Assembly (NCBI GenBank): GCA_020073445.1
Contig: JAIQFE010000001.1
Location: 248,001 to 312,000 of the forward strand
DNA: 64,000 bases
Direction of reading: 5' to 3'
Origin: Terriglobia bacterium
Lineage (GTDB): Bacteria; Acidobacteriota; Terriglobia; Bryobacterales; Bryobacteraceae
Shown: positions 23,349 through 32,052 of the stretch, one piece after another
How the letters are laid out: each line of letters begins with the position of its first letter
How positions within the stretch are numbered: position 1 is the stretch's first letter
Program-made: the position numbers and the translations under genes
The notes under the pieces: model-generated
The model's input: the letters and a program-made list of their open reading frames with translations, nothing else
The model's database searches: none
What the model was told of the DNA's origin: nothing

Positions 23349-24557
23349 ATGGCTGAATGGTCGCTTAAATACGCGGACGCGCGGGGGGAAATCCACCAGC
23401 AGGTGGCCGAGGCCGAATCCGAACGCGAACTGCGTGACCGCTTCACCGAACAGGGCTACCTGATCTATTCCATCCGGCCCCGCAGCGAGGGGGTCGCGCA
23501 GAGCCTGCGTCCCCGCGGCAAGAAGCTCAACGTCGAAAAGTTCCTGATTTTCAACCAGCAGTTTGTCACTCTCATTCGCGCCGGGCTGCCGATCCTGAAG
23601 GGCCTGGAACTGCTGGCCGACCGTCTGACCGACCCGAAATTGTCGCGCTACATTCAGGGCGTCCGCCAAGAAGTGAAGAACGGCGCGCTACTGTCCGATG
23701 CGTTTGCGCGTCAGGGCGTATTTCCGCCGATTTACGTCACCACCGTGCTGGCCGGCGAGCGCAGCGGATCGCTGGCGGACGTGCTCGACCGCTTCATTAC
23801 GTATCAGAAACTATCGCTGTCGGTCCGGCGGAAGTTGATGACTTCGCTGCTTTATCCGGCCGTTCTCGTGGTCCTGGCGGCGTGCCTGATCGTGTTCCTG
23901 GTCACCTACGTAGTCCCGAACTTCGCCACACTGTATCGGGACATGCAGGCGACATTGCCCGCGCCAACCCAGATCCTGATCGCCTTGGGCACCACGGCTC
24001 GAAACTACGTACTGGCGGGGTTCGGCGCATTCATTGTGGGAATCCTGGCGTTCCGGGTTTGGTCTCGGACGGCGAGCGGAGGGGAGAGCGTGGACCGCTT
24101 CCTGATGCGCGTGCCGATGGTCGGCGAAGTGTGGCTTAAGTACCAGGTGGCGCAGTTTTCGCGCGTGCTCGGAACGCTGCTCGTGGGCGGCATTCCGCTC
24201 TTGCAGGCGCTCGAAACGGCAGCCGACTCGCTCGGCACCCAGGTGCTTAAGAAAGTGCTCGAGAAGGCCGTGAAAACGGTACGGGAAGGGCAGTCTCTTT
24301 CGCAATCGCTGCGGGCGGCCAAGGTTTTCCCTTCGCTCGCTATCGACATGATCGAGGTCGGCGAAGCCACCGGCGCGCTGCCGGCGATGTTATCGAGCGT
24401 CGCGGAGTTCTACGAAGACGATGTGTCCACGCGCGTGACCGCCATGCTCAGCCTGGTCGAGCCCGGCATTATGATCGTCATGGGGATTTTCGTGGCCTTT
24501 GTGCTGGTTTCCCTGTATCTGCCGATCTTCTCCCTGGCGGATTCCTTCCACGGATAG
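23349..24557 (+). CDS. pilC: Type IV pilus / type II secretion inner-membrane protein PilC
   Basis: 402 residues with two GspF domains, about residues 65-188 and 270-390. Markers: FNQQFVTLIRAGLPILKGLELLADR, QGVFPPIYVTTVLAGERSGSL, then FSRVLGTLLVGGIPLLQALETAAD and AIDMIEVGEATGALPAML. Three membrane helices, the last one (IMIVMGIFVAFVLVSLYLPIF) at the C-terminus. Start at 23349 is supported by CGGAG 6 bases upstream. First gene in the pilus-like cluster running to 30545. Unlike most pil clusters, PilC comes before PilB. Confidence 0.92.
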   Translation: MAEWSLKYADARGEIHQQVAEAESERELRDRFTEQGYLIYSIRPRSEGVAQSLRPRGKKLNVEKFLIFNQQFVTLIRAGLPILKGLELLADRLTDPKLSRYIQGVRQEVKNGALLSDAFARQGVFPPIYVTTVLAGERSGSLADVLDRFITYQKLSLSVRRKLMTSLLYPAVLVVLAACLIVFLVTYVVPNFATLYRDMQATLPAPTQILIALGTTARNYVLAGFGAFIVGILAFRVWSRTASGGESVDRFLMRVPMVGEVWLKYQVAQFSRVLGTLLVGGIPLLQALETAADSLGTQVLKKVLEKAVKTVREGQSLSQSLRAAKVFPSLAIDMIEVGEATGALPAMLSSVAEFYEDDVSTRVTAMLSLVEPGIMIVMGIFVAFVLVSLYLPIFSLADSFHG

Positions 24558-24585
24558 TTGATGTTCCCCCATACCTTTCGTCCAG

Positions 24586-24679
24586 CCCCGCCTGTGAGGG
24601 CGGGGGATAATTGCTTCCACGCCGGAAGCCCAGAGCGCGTCATAGCTTAGTAGTAGGACTGGCTTAGGACAAGTGTCCT
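24586..24679. promoter_or_regulatory. Hairpins between pilC and pilB
   Basis: In the 144-base gap there is a GC-rich hairpin CCCCGCC / GGCGGGG (24586-24605, loop TGTGAG) and a dyad AGGACA-AG-TGTCCT (24666-24679) about 23 bases before the pilB ATG. The first could attenuate read-through from pilC; the second looks like an operator or leader dyad. The latter half of the spacer also repeats AGGAC three times. Confidence 0.4.
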
Positions 24680-24701
24680 TGGTCTAACTGATTGATTATA
24701 A

Positions 24702-26327
24702 ATGGCTAGCAGCGACCGCATGACGCCCGTCGATCCCCTCCAGGAAGCTGCGCGCGCACGCGCCGTGGCCGAACGGTATTACCACGAGTTCGTGGATCTG
24801 CGGGAAGTGCGCATCGACCACGACCTGTTCACCTCCATCCCGGTGGACCTGATGTTCCGCTACAACTTCGTGCCCATCGAGGGGCACAACGGGACGCTCG
24901 ATATCGCCCTGGCCGACCCCCGCAACCTGAGCCTGATCGACGAGCTGGCCGTGCTGCTGGGCAAGAAACTGCGGGTCAAAGTCGCGACGCTATCGCAAAT
25001 TTCCGACCTGCTGAAGAAGACCGAGCAATCGCAGCGCGTGCTCGACGAGGTCACCGAGGGCTTTACGCTCGACGTGGTCGGCGACGAAGAGAATCCCGAC
25101 GAGACGTTGTCCATCGACCGGCTGGCCGCCGGCGATTCGGATATCGCGCCGGTGATCAAGCTGGTGGACACCACCATCTTCAATGCACTCGAACGGCGCG
25201 CCAGCGATATTCACATCGAGACTCGCGATCAGGAAGTGGCCATCAAGTACCGGATCGACGGCGTTCTGCACTACGCCATGCCGCCCATCGCCAAGGACTG
25301 GCACTCGACGATTATTTCGCGCATCAAGGTCATGTCGGAGCTGGATATCGCCGAGCGCCGCATTCCGCAGGACGGCCGTTTTCGCGTGCGTTACAAGACC
25401 CGGCTGATCGACTTCCGCGTCTCCATCATGCCGACGATCTATGGCGAGGACGCTGTACTCCGCGTGCTCGACAAAGAATCGATGAGCGAGAAGTTCTCGA
25501 ATCTTTCGCTGGACGTGGTCGGATTCTCGGCGTCGGAGCTGGCAAAGTTCCGGCGCTATATCAAAGAACCCTACGGCATGGTGCTGGTCACCGGACCCAC
25601 CGGCTCGGGCAAGACCACGACGCTATACGCGGCGCTGAGCGAGATCAAGAACGACGAAGATAAGATCATCACCATCGAAGATCCGGTGGAATACCAGATT
25701 CGCGGCATCACTCAGATCCCGGTGAACGAGAAGAAGGGTCTGACCTTCGCGCGCGGCCTGCGTTCCATTCTCCGCCACGATCCGGACAAGATTCTGGTCG
25801 GCGAAATCCGCGATAACGAGACCGCGCAGATCGCCATCAATGCCGCGCTCACCGGACACCTGGTGTTCACCACGGTGCACGCCAACAACGTCCTGGACGT
25901 GCTGGGCCGATTCCTCAATATGGGCGTGGAGCTCTACAATTTCGTCTCCGCGCTGAACTGCATCCTGGCGCAGCGGCTGGTGCGCATGATCTGCCCGCAC
26001 TGCAAGAAGCAGGTCACGTATCCGGATTCGTACTTGGTCGAGAGCGGCCTCGATCCCGCCCAGTGGCGCGATGCGCCATTCTACGAAGGCGCGGGATGTT
26101 TCGAGTGCGGTGGAACGGGATTCCGCGGGCGCAGCGCGATTTCCGAGCTGCTCGATCTGAGCGACAACATCCGCGACCTGATCCTCAACCGGCGGCCCAG
26201 CACGGAAATCCGCCGCAAGGCGCGCGAAGAAGGGATGACCTTCCTGCGCGACTCGGCTGTCGAGAAGGCGCGCGACGGAATCACTACGCTCAAGGAAATT
26301 AACAAGGTCACGTTCATCGAAAGCTAG
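24702..26327 (+). CDS. pilB: Pilus assembly/secretion ATPase PilB/GspE
   Basis: 541 residues. N-terminal MshEN-like domain (residues about 25-120), then the T2SSE ATPase: Walker A GPTGSGKTTT near 300, Asp box IITIEDPVEY, Walker B LVGEIRDNETAQIA, His box ALTGHLVFTTVHANN, and the C-terminal zinc motif CPHC with CFEC. All catalytic elements of the PilB/GspE extension ATPase are present. Start ATG at 24702. It is followed after 6 bases by the PilM-like gene. Confidence 0.94.
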   Translation: MASSDRMTPVDPLQEAARARAVAERYYHEFVDLREVRIDHDLFTSIPVDLMFRYNFVPIEGHNGTLDIALADPRNLSLIDELAVLLGKKLRVKVATLSQISDLLKKTEQSQRVLDEVTEGFTLDVVGDEENPDETLSIDRLAAGDSDIAPVIKLVDTTIFNALERRASDIHIETRDQEVAIKYRIDGVLHYAMPPIAKDWHSTIISRIKVMSELDIAERRIPQDGRFRVRYKTRLIDFRVSIMPTIYGEDAVLRVLDKESMSEKFSNLSLDVVGFSASELAKFRRYIKEPYGMVLVTGPTGSGKTTTLYAALSEIKNDEDKIITIEDPVEYQIRGITQIPVNEKKGLTFARGLRSILRHDPDKILVGEIRDNETAQIAINAALTGHLVFTTVHANNVLDVLGRFLNMGVELYNFVSALNCILAQRLVRMICPHCKKQVTYPDSYLVESGLDPAQWRDAPFYEGAGCFECGGTGFRGRSAISELLDLSDNIRDLILNRRPSTEIRRKAREEGMTFLRDSAVEKARDGITTLKEINKVTFIES

Positions 26328-26333
26328 ATCCCC

Positions 26334-27209
26334 ATGGCCTTGTGGAAACAAATTGCGCGTCTGGTGAAGGATCCTCCGCCGGATCACATCTTCGAACTGT
26401 CGGAAGCGGGCATCGCCTACGCGCGGAACGGTGAAACCGGTTTCCAGACGTTTGAGCCCGGAGTGCTCGCAGTCTCGCCGGTGTCCGACAATCTCCTGCG
26501 GCCGGACGCGGTAGCGTCGGTGCTGGCGCGCATTGCCCCGCCTAATGGAAACAAGCGTCGCCCCACCGCCGTGATTCTGCCGGATTACGCCGCGCGCGTC
26601 AGCTTAATCGATTTCGATTCTTTCCCTTCCTCACCCGAGGAGCAGCTGCCGCTGGTGCGGTTCCGTGTGAAGAAGACGATTCCGTTCGATATCGATTCGG
26701 CCGCTGTCAGCTATTGGGCGCAGCCGGCTTCGACCAAAGCCGGCGTGAAGAAAGTCGAGGTGGTCGCGGTCACCGTGGCCATGGAGATTCTAGCCCGCTA
26801 TGAAGCCGTATTCCGGAACACCAACTTGTATCCCGGCGAGGTGACCACATCCGGGCTGGCCGCGCTGAATCTGTACAATGCAGGCGGCGTGGCGGTGATC
26901 GCCAAATTAACCGGCAATGTCCTCACCGTGATGGCCGTCGACGACGGGCGTTTGAAACTGTTTCGCTGCCTGACGATTGAAGGCGGAAGCAACGAGCAAG
27001 GCAATAATGACGAAATTCTGGCCGTGCTCAATCCGACCTTTGCGTATATTGAAGACGAACTGGGTCGTAAACCAGAAAAGCTGTTGTTGTGCGGATTCCC
27101 CAAGCCGATTGAGGGTCTGCACATGGAAATGGAGCCGTTGAGGAGCCGCTTGGGTACGCCCAATGCCTATAATGCGGGGCTGCTCGGGTATCTGGAGGCG
27201 GCCGGCTGA
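26334..27209 (+). CDS. pilM: PilM-like assembly protein
   Basis: 291 residues with an actin-like fold typical of PilM: IFELSEAGIAYARNGETGF, AVILPDYAARVSLIDFDSFP, RFRVKKTIPFDIDSAAVSY, and later GGVAVIAKLTGNVLTVMAVDDGRLKLFR. Shorter than E. coli-type PilM and divergent in sequence, but the position between pilB and the pilN-like gene makes the call firm. Cytosolic, expected to bind the N-terminus of PilN. Start ATG 26334, 6 bases after pilB; ends 2 bases before pilN. Confidence 0.82.
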   Translation: MALWKQIARLVKDPPPDHIFELSEAGIAYARNGETGFQTFEPGVLAVSPVSDNLLRPDAVASVLARIAPPNGNKRRPTAVILPDYAARVSLIDFDSFPSSPEEQLPLVRFRVKKTIPFDIDSAAVSYWAQPASTKAGVKKVEVVAVTVAMEILARYEAVFRNTNLYPGEVTTSGLAALNLYNAGGVAVIAKLTGNVLTVMAVDDGRLKLFRCLTIEGGSNEQGNNDEILAVLNPTFAYIEDELGRKPEKLLLCGFPKPIEGLHMEMEPLRSRLGTPNAYNAGLLGYLEAAG

Positions 27210-27211
27210 GT

Positions 27212-27781
27212 ATGCGCATCCAGATCAACCTCGCCAGCGAACCCTTTCGCCGCGACCGGCCCATGCTGGTGGCATCCACTGCCTGTGGCGTAGTATTGCT
27301 GGCGCTGCTGGGCGTGCTGGTGTTCCTGATCGTGAGCGAGCGCGGCCGGCAAACCGAGACCCGCGCGGCCGTGGCGAAGCTCAATTCCGAACTGCGCACG
27401 ATCTCCGCGGAGCAGGCCAAGCTCGACGGCACGCTGCACCAGCCCATGAATGCCGAGGTGCTGGAGCGCAGCCTGTTGCTCAACTCGCTGATCCAGCGCA
27501 AATCGATCAGCTGGACCAAGCTGTACGCCGATATCGAAGGCGTGAAGCCGGATAACGTGCGGCTGATTCAAGTGCGTCTTCCGCAGGTCAACTCCCGCAA
27601 TGAGGTGACGCTCGATATGGAAGTCGGCGCGAAAGATCAAGGGCCGGTGATCGAGTTTCTAAAGCGCCTGCAGGATTCTCCTCTGTTCGGGCCGACGAAT
27701 CTTTCGCGTCAATCGCCGCCGACGCAAAACGAGCCCTTGTGGCGTTTTCGGGTGATGGTGAGTTATGCCCAGAAACTCTAG
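27212..27781 (+). CDS. pilN: PilN-like assembly protein
   Basis: 189 residues. The N-terminus IQINLASEPFRRDRP is the PilM-binding motif of PilN proteins (I-N-L-L/A). One membrane helix (residues about 20-43, LVASTACGVVLLALLGVLVFLIV) and a periplasmic coiled-coil plus ferredoxin-like domain (SWTKLYADIEGVKPDNVRLI). Ends overlap the next gene by 17 bases. The family is GspL-C/PilN. Confidence 0.85.
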   Translation: MRIQINLASEPFRRDRPMLVASTACGVVLLALLGVLVFLIVSERGRQTETRAAVAKLNSELRTISAEQAKLDGTLHQPMNAEVLERSLLLNSLIQRKSISWTKLYADIEGVKPDNVRLIQVRLPQVNSRNEVTLDMEVGAKDQGPVIEFLKRLQDSPLFGPTNLSRQSPPTQNEPLWRFRVMVSYAQKL

Positions 27782-28421
27782 TCGCCAGGGGCCGGGGGCC
27801 AGGGGCCAGGCTCACAACCTGAAGCGCGATCTAACGCGCAGGATTCGGATTATCTTGGGTGCGCTGCTGGCGCTCAACCTGATCGCGGTGGGTCTGGTGC
27901 TCTATCCGCCAGGAGGCTCCGCGGACGATCTGGAGCATGAACTCGCTGCCCTGCAATCGCAAATCATGCAGAAGCGCGCGCTCCTGGATCGCACCCGTCT
28001 CAACGTCGCGGCTATCGAAAAGGCGCGCGGGGAAGGCGACCATTTTCTCGACAATTACTTCCTCAGCCGCCGGACCGCCGACTCCGCTTTGCTTTCCGAG
28101 CTGACCGCTGCCGCCAGCAAAGCTCAGATCAAGGAGCGCGATCGCGCCCAGACCACCGAGTACATCGAGGGTTCGGATTCGCTCAGCATGATGACCATCT
28201 CGGCCAACTACGAAGGAACCTACAAGAATCTCCTGAGCTTCATCAACGAGCTGGACCACTCCGATCAGTTGCTCATCATCGAATCGATGAGCGCCGCCCC
28301 GCAGCAGGGCTCGAATATCCTGACCGTAAGCATGAAAATCGATGCTTTCATCCGGGATGATTCGGCGGCTCCGGCTGTGGAAACCGCTCAGACCGCAGTG
28401 CGGGGAGAAGGTGGACGATGA
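27765..28421 (+). CDS. pilO: PilO-like assembly protein
   Basis: 218 residues. One membrane helix about residues 27-49 (IILGALLALNLIAVGLVLY), then a coiled coil (DDLEHELAALQSQIMQKRALLD) and a ferredoxin-like domain (LSMMTISANYEGTYKNLLSFINELDHSDQLLII), as in PilO/GspM. The first 20 residues lie in a Gly/Gln/Arg-rich stretch coded by a GGGGCC-type repeat. The start at 27765 overlaps pilN by 17 bases; a later start is possible. Stop overlaps the PilP-like gene by 4 bases. Confidence 0.8.
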   Translation: MPRNSSRQGPGARGQAHNLKRDLTRRIRIILGALLALNLIAVGLVLYPPGGSADDLEHELAALQSQIMQKRALLDRTRLNVAAIEKARGEGDHFLDNYFLSRRTADSALLSELTAAASKAQIKERDRAQTTEYIEGSDSLSMMTISANYEGTYKNLLSFINELDHSDQLLIIESMSAAPQQGSNILTVSMKIDAFIRDDSAAPAVETAQTAVRGEGGR

Positions 28422-29164
28422 GCCTGGCTCCCAAAGGCGTGGGCGCGGAGCCCAAGAAGCTCGCCATCCTGGTTGTACTGTTGGTGGCAGCAGCCGGGAC
28501 TTACTACTGGATGAGCCGGCCCGACACTCCTGCTGGGGCGAACTCGGCTCCCGCTTCCGCAACTTCCACCGTGAGTACGCCAGTTGCGCCCGCACCCTCG
28601 ACATCCTCGAGCGCGCCTCGCCCCACGACGTCTTCTTATGGTCCGAGAACCGCCACGCGCGGTGGCCGCACTTCCTCATCCGGGGACGATTTCCGCCCCA
28701 CGCTGAAACTGCCCGATGGCATGGACGTGAGCCGCATCGATCCCACTCTGAAGCTGGATCTGATGGCGAAAGTGCGAGCCGTATCCGTCGAAGGCGGGTC
28801 GCGCAGCTTGTTCGAGTTTTACACTCCGCCTCCGCCCCCGCCGCCACCGGTTCCCAAACCCCAGCCCATCGTGCCAAAGCCTCTGACAGCCGCTGAGCAA
28901 AGGGCGGCCGAACTGGCGAAGGGACCACCTCCGCCTCCTCCACCGCCGCCGATTCCGCTCAAGTTCTACGGATATTCCGGAGCCTTGCGCTCCAACGTGC
29001 GGCGAGCCTTCTTCCTGAGCGGCGAGGACATCGTACAGGCCGGCGAGAACGAGACGCTCCTGAACCGCTATAAGATCATCCGGATCGGTGTAAACTCGGC
29101 GGTAGTAGAGGACACCGTCGCCAAGAATCAACAGACGTTGCCGCTGGCCGACGAAGCCCAATGA
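28418..29164 (+). CDS. pilP: PilP-like lipid-independent pilus protein with polyproline runs
   Basis: 248 residues. A membrane helix at about 14-31 (LAILVVLLVAAAGTYYWM), a long Ser/Thr/Pro/Ala linker, and two runs of 8 and 9 prolines. The C-terminal domain (LKFYGYSGALRSNVRRAFFLSGEDIVQAGENETLLNRYKI) has the beta-sandwich pattern of PilP/GspC proteins. It has no lipobox, unlike E. coli PilP. Translation of these proline runs would need EF-P. Start ATG 28418 overlaps pilO by 4 bases. It leads into the pseudopilin-like gene. Confidence 0.78.
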   Translation: MSLAPKGVGAEPKKLAILVVLLVAAAGTYYWMSRPDTPAGANSAPASATSTVSTPVAPAPSTSSSAPRPTTSSYGPRTATRGGRTSSSGDDFRPTLKLPDGMDVSRIDPTLKLDLMAKVRAVSVEGGSRSLFEFYTPPPPPPPPVPKPQPIVPKPLTAAEQRAAELAKGPPPPPPPPPIPLKFYGYSGALRSNVRRAFFLSGEDIVQAGENETLLNRYKIIRIGVNSAVVEDTVAKNQQTLPLADEAQ

Positions 29165-29177
29165 AGTGTGTCAGAAG

Positions 29178-30545
29178 ATGAAGAGCGTCACTAGAAGACG
29201 GCGCGAATCGCAGCAAGGCTATGCCCTGCTGATGATCTTCCTCATGGCCGCCATCATTGCGCTGATGCTCTACCAGCAATTGCCGCGCGTGGCCTTCGAA
29301 AGCGAGCGGGAAAAAGAACAGCTCCTGATCGATCGCGGCGAGCAGTACACACGCGCCATTCAGCTTTACTATCTCGCCAATAACCGGCAATACCCCACCA
29401 GCCTCGACGATCTGGAAAAGCGAGAGAAGCGCTTTCTGCGCCGGCGCTTTGTGGATCCCTTTACCGGCAAAGCCGAGTGGCGGATCGTTCACACTAACGG
29501 CGGATTCCTGACCGATTCCCTGGTGCAAAAACCGCCGACGGACACTCAGGGACAATCGGCCGGCAACTCGACGAATAGCAGCACCAGCACCGCTAGCAAT
29601 TCGAACAACACGAACAACCCGAACGGCACCAACGAACCGCCGCAGGTGAACGCCGCTGTGCTGCAGCGCCCCAGCGATCGCCCGGTCACGCCACCTGGAT
29701 TTGGGCAGACCGTAGGTATCCAAGACCCCTCGGGACAGGTAAACTCGCCGCTTCCTCCCATCACGCTCCAGCAGCAAGCGGGGCAAGGCGCCCTTCCGCC
29801 GATCACCTTGCAACCCGGGGCCGTGAATCAGCCTGGAGGACTTCCGCCCATCACGCTCGCACCTATCGGCGCAGCGGGCGGTCAGCAGAATCCGGGGCAG
29901 ATCCCGGGACAGATTCCTGGGCAGGCACCGGGCCAACTCCGGACGCAACAGGGCGCGGTTGGACCAATCCCTGGTCAGCCCGTCGCCGGAGGATTGCCTG
30001 GTTCGATTCCGGGAATTCCGCCCGGATTTCAGATCGATCCCAGCGGACAATTGGTGCCGACCGCTCCAGGACAGGGCATCCCAGGACAACCGCAGGGCTT
30101 CCCCGGTCAGCCGGGTATTCCTGGACAGCCGTTTACGCCGCAGCCTCCAACCGCGCAGGGTCCCGTACAGGGATCGCCCAGCGCCGCGCTGAATGCGATT
30201 AACCAGCTTCTGACTACTCCGCGTCAGACAACCACAGCAACCTCGGCGCCGACGAGCAGCAATCAGGTCGGTGCAATTGCCGGCATCGCCAGCACGCACA
30301 AGGGTCCCAGCATCAAGATTTACAAAGACCAACAGAAGTATGAGCTGTGGGAGTTTGTGTTCAGCCCCACGGCAAGCACCGGACCCGGCGGCGGGGCTCC
30401 GGCGACCGGCATCCCTCAAAACGGGCCAGGCCAGGGCGGAATTGGCCAACCTGGAGGAGGCCCTCCCTCCACCTTTGCTCCCAGCGGAACGTTTGGTCCG
30501 AGCGGCGGGCAGCAGCCGGCATTCGGAGCTGGTCCCAGCCGCTAG
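29178..30545 (+). CDS. Pseudopilin-like protein with long Pro/Gly/Gln-rich tail
   Basis: 455 residues. N-terminus has a basic leader and a Gly followed by hydrophobic helix (QQGYALLMIFLMAAIIALMLY), like a prepilin, but position 5 after the Gly is Met, not Glu. Residues about 45-110 match a GspG/pilin-like globular part (QLYYLANNRQYPTSLDDL, RRRFVDPFTGKAEWRI). Residues 120-330 and 385-455 are low complexity: PGQ, GQIPGQ and LPPITL repeats. A short structured island at about 355-385 holds GPSIKIYKDQQKYELWEFVF. Seems the last gene of the pilus cluster. Could be an exported structural or adhesive subunit. Confidence 0.75.
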   Translation: MKSVTRRRRESQQGYALLMIFLMAAIIALMLYQQLPRVAFESEREKEQLLIDRGEQYTRAIQLYYLANNRQYPTSLDDLEKREKRFLRRRFVDPFTGKAEWRIVHTNGGFLTDSLVQKPPTDTQGQSAGNSTNSSTSTASNSNNTNNPNGTNEPPQVNAAVLQRPSDRPVTPPGFGQTVGIQDPSGQVNSPLPPITLQQQAGQGALPPITLQPGAVNQPGGLPPITLAPIGAAGGQQNPGQIPGQIPGQAPGQLRTQQGAVGPIPGQPVAGGLPGSIPGIPPGFQIDPSGQLVPTAPGQGIPGQPQGFPGQPGIPGQPFTPQPPTAQGPVQGSPSAALNAINQLLTTPRQTTTATSAPTSSNQVGAIAGIASTHKGPSIKIYKDQQKYELWEFVFSPTASTGPGGGAPATGIPQNGPGQGGIGQPGGGPPSTFAPSGTFGPSGGQQPAFGAGPSR

Positions 30546-30680
30546 TTCCGCGCAGAGAATCCCAAATCCGGACAGTTTCCTAAATTTAATCAATCCTATT
30601 TTCATGAAGATACGATAGGTCCCTGAATTGCCATAGTCTCAGCTTCGGTAGAATCAGGTTTTACAACCAATCGAGGATAT

Positions 30681-32039
30681 TTGGCAAACGACGGACGGAT
30701 TCTCATCGCCGATGATCAGGCGGACGTACTGGAAGCCCTGCGGCTGCTGCTCAAAGGAGAGGGGTTCGGAATCGAATCCGCCAACTCGCCCGCCGGGATC
30801 ATGGCCGCGCTCGAGACCAGCGATTTCGACGTGGTCCTGATGGACCTCAACTACACGCGCGACACAACCAGCGGACAGGAGGGGCTAGATCTCCTTTCGC
30901 GTATTCACTCTAACGATCCCTCCACGACGGTTGTAGTAATGACGGCATGGGGCAGCGTGGATCTCGCGGTGGAGGCCATGCGCCGCGGCGCACGCGATTT
31001 CGTGCAGAAGCCCTGGGACAACGCCCGGCTGCTGGCCATCCTGCGCACGCAGGTGGAACTCAGCAACGCGCTCAAGCGCGGGCAGCGGCTGGAAGCCGAA
31101 AACCGGCTGCTGCGAACGGACGGTGGGCCGACGCTGATCGCGGAATCGCCTGCCATGCAGCCAGTGATGCAACTGATCTCTCGCGTAGGGCCCTCCGACG
31201 CCAACGTGCTGATCACGGGAGAAGCCGGCACCGGCAAGGAAGTGGTCGCGCGCACGCTGCACGCGGTGTCCTTGCGGGCTTCGCGCCCCATGGTGACCGT
31301 CAACGCCGGGGGTCTCGCCGAGGGAATATTCGAAAGCGAACTCTTCGGCCACGTGCGCGGCGCCTTCACCGACGCAAAGATGGATCGCGTGGGCCGTTTC
31401 GAGCTGGCCGATACTGGCACGCTATTTCTGGATGAGATCGCGAACGTTCCGCTGAACCTGCAGGCCAAGCTGCTGCGGGCGCTCGAAATCGGCGAGATCG
31501 AGCGCGTGGGATCGTCGAAAACCAAGCGCGTGGATGTGCGCGTGATCTCGGCGACCAACGCCCGGCTCCCGGAAGAAGTCGGCGCGGGACGGTTTCGCGA
31601 GGATCTGCTGTTCCGGCTGAACACCGTCGAAATCCACCTGCCTGCGTTGCGCGAGCGGCGCGAGGATATTTCCGCACTGGCATCGCATTTCCTGGGCGTG
31701 CACGCCCGCCGGTATCGCAAGGACCTGCGGGGGTTCGATCAGACCGCCATGCAGGCTCTGCTCGACAATCCCTGGCAGGGCAATGTCCGCGAGCTGAACC
31801 ACGTCATCGAGCGCGCCGTCCTGCTGGCGCAGGACACGGTGATTCGGAGCAGCGATCTCGCCCTGCGCTCCGGACCTCAAGGGTCGCCCAAACTGGATGA
31901 CATGAGCCTGGAAGAAGTGGAAGCATTCCTCATCAAGAAAGCGCTGGCCAGGTACAACGGAAACGTGAGCCACGCAGCGAACGGTCTGGGATTGAGCCGT
32001 AGCGCGCTCTACCGGCGCCTGCAGCGCTACGGACTGTGA
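30681..32039 (+). CDS. NtrC-type response regulator with GAFTDA loop
   Basis: 452 residues. Receiver 1-125 with phospho-acceptor Asp55 (VVLMDLNYTRDTTSGQEG); the inserted NYTRDTTSG segment marks a known subfamily. AAA+ domain: Walker A GEAGTGKE (180-187), loop GAFTDA (227-232), Walker B LFLDEIAN and WQGNVREL. C-terminal Fis-type HTH (GNVSHAANGLGLSRSALYRRL). The sigma-54-contacting loop is usually GAFTGA, so the Gly to Asp change is notable. TTG start at 30681 with GAGG upstream. It is followed by a matching NtrY-like kinase 13 bases later. Confidence 0.9.
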   Translation: MANDGRILIADDQADVLEALRLLLKGEGFGIESANSPAGIMAALETSDFDVVLMDLNYTRDTTSGQEGLDLLSRIHSNDPSTTVVVMTAWGSVDLAVEAMRRGARDFVQKPWDNARLLAILRTQVELSNALKRGQRLEAENRLLRTDGGPTLIAESPAMQPVMQLISRVGPSDANVLITGEAGTGKEVVARTLHAVSLRASRPMVTVNAGGLAEGIFESELFGHVRGAFTDAKMDRVGRFELADTGTLFLDEIANVPLNLQAKLLRALEIGEIERVGSSKTKRVDVRVISATNARLPEEVGAGRFREDLLFRLNTVEIHLPALRERREDISALASHFLGVHARRYRKDLRGFDQTAMQALLDNPWQGNVRELNHVIERAVLLAQDTVIRSSDLALRSGPQGSPKLDDMSLEEVEAFLIKKALARYNGNVSHAANGLGLSRSALYRRLQRYGL

Positions 32040-32052
32040 CACGCTACAGTTT

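Noticed and set aside
27783-27812. GGGGCC-type repeat at the start of the pilO-like gene
   Set aside because: A short imperfect repeat (CCAGGGGCC) within coding sequence, too short to call as a separate element.
27831-28943. Minus-strand frame of 370 codons
   Set aside because: Antisense to the pilO- and pilP-like genes; rich in Arg and without domain signals. The plus-strand genes overlap by 4 bases in a clear operon.
29178-30545. Major pilin (PilA) call for the last pilus gene
   Set aside because: Lacks Glu5, is far too long and mostly low complexity, so only a pseudopilin-like label is used.
29076-30605. Minus-strand frame of 509 codons
   Set aside because: Mirror of the Pro/Gly/Gln-rich repeats on the plus strand. 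Low-complexity GC-rich repeats often leave all frames open.
30628-30654. Promoter TTGCCA / TAGAAT before the NtrC-type gene
   Set aside because: Spacing of 15 bases is short and the boxes are weak matches; not supported enough to list.
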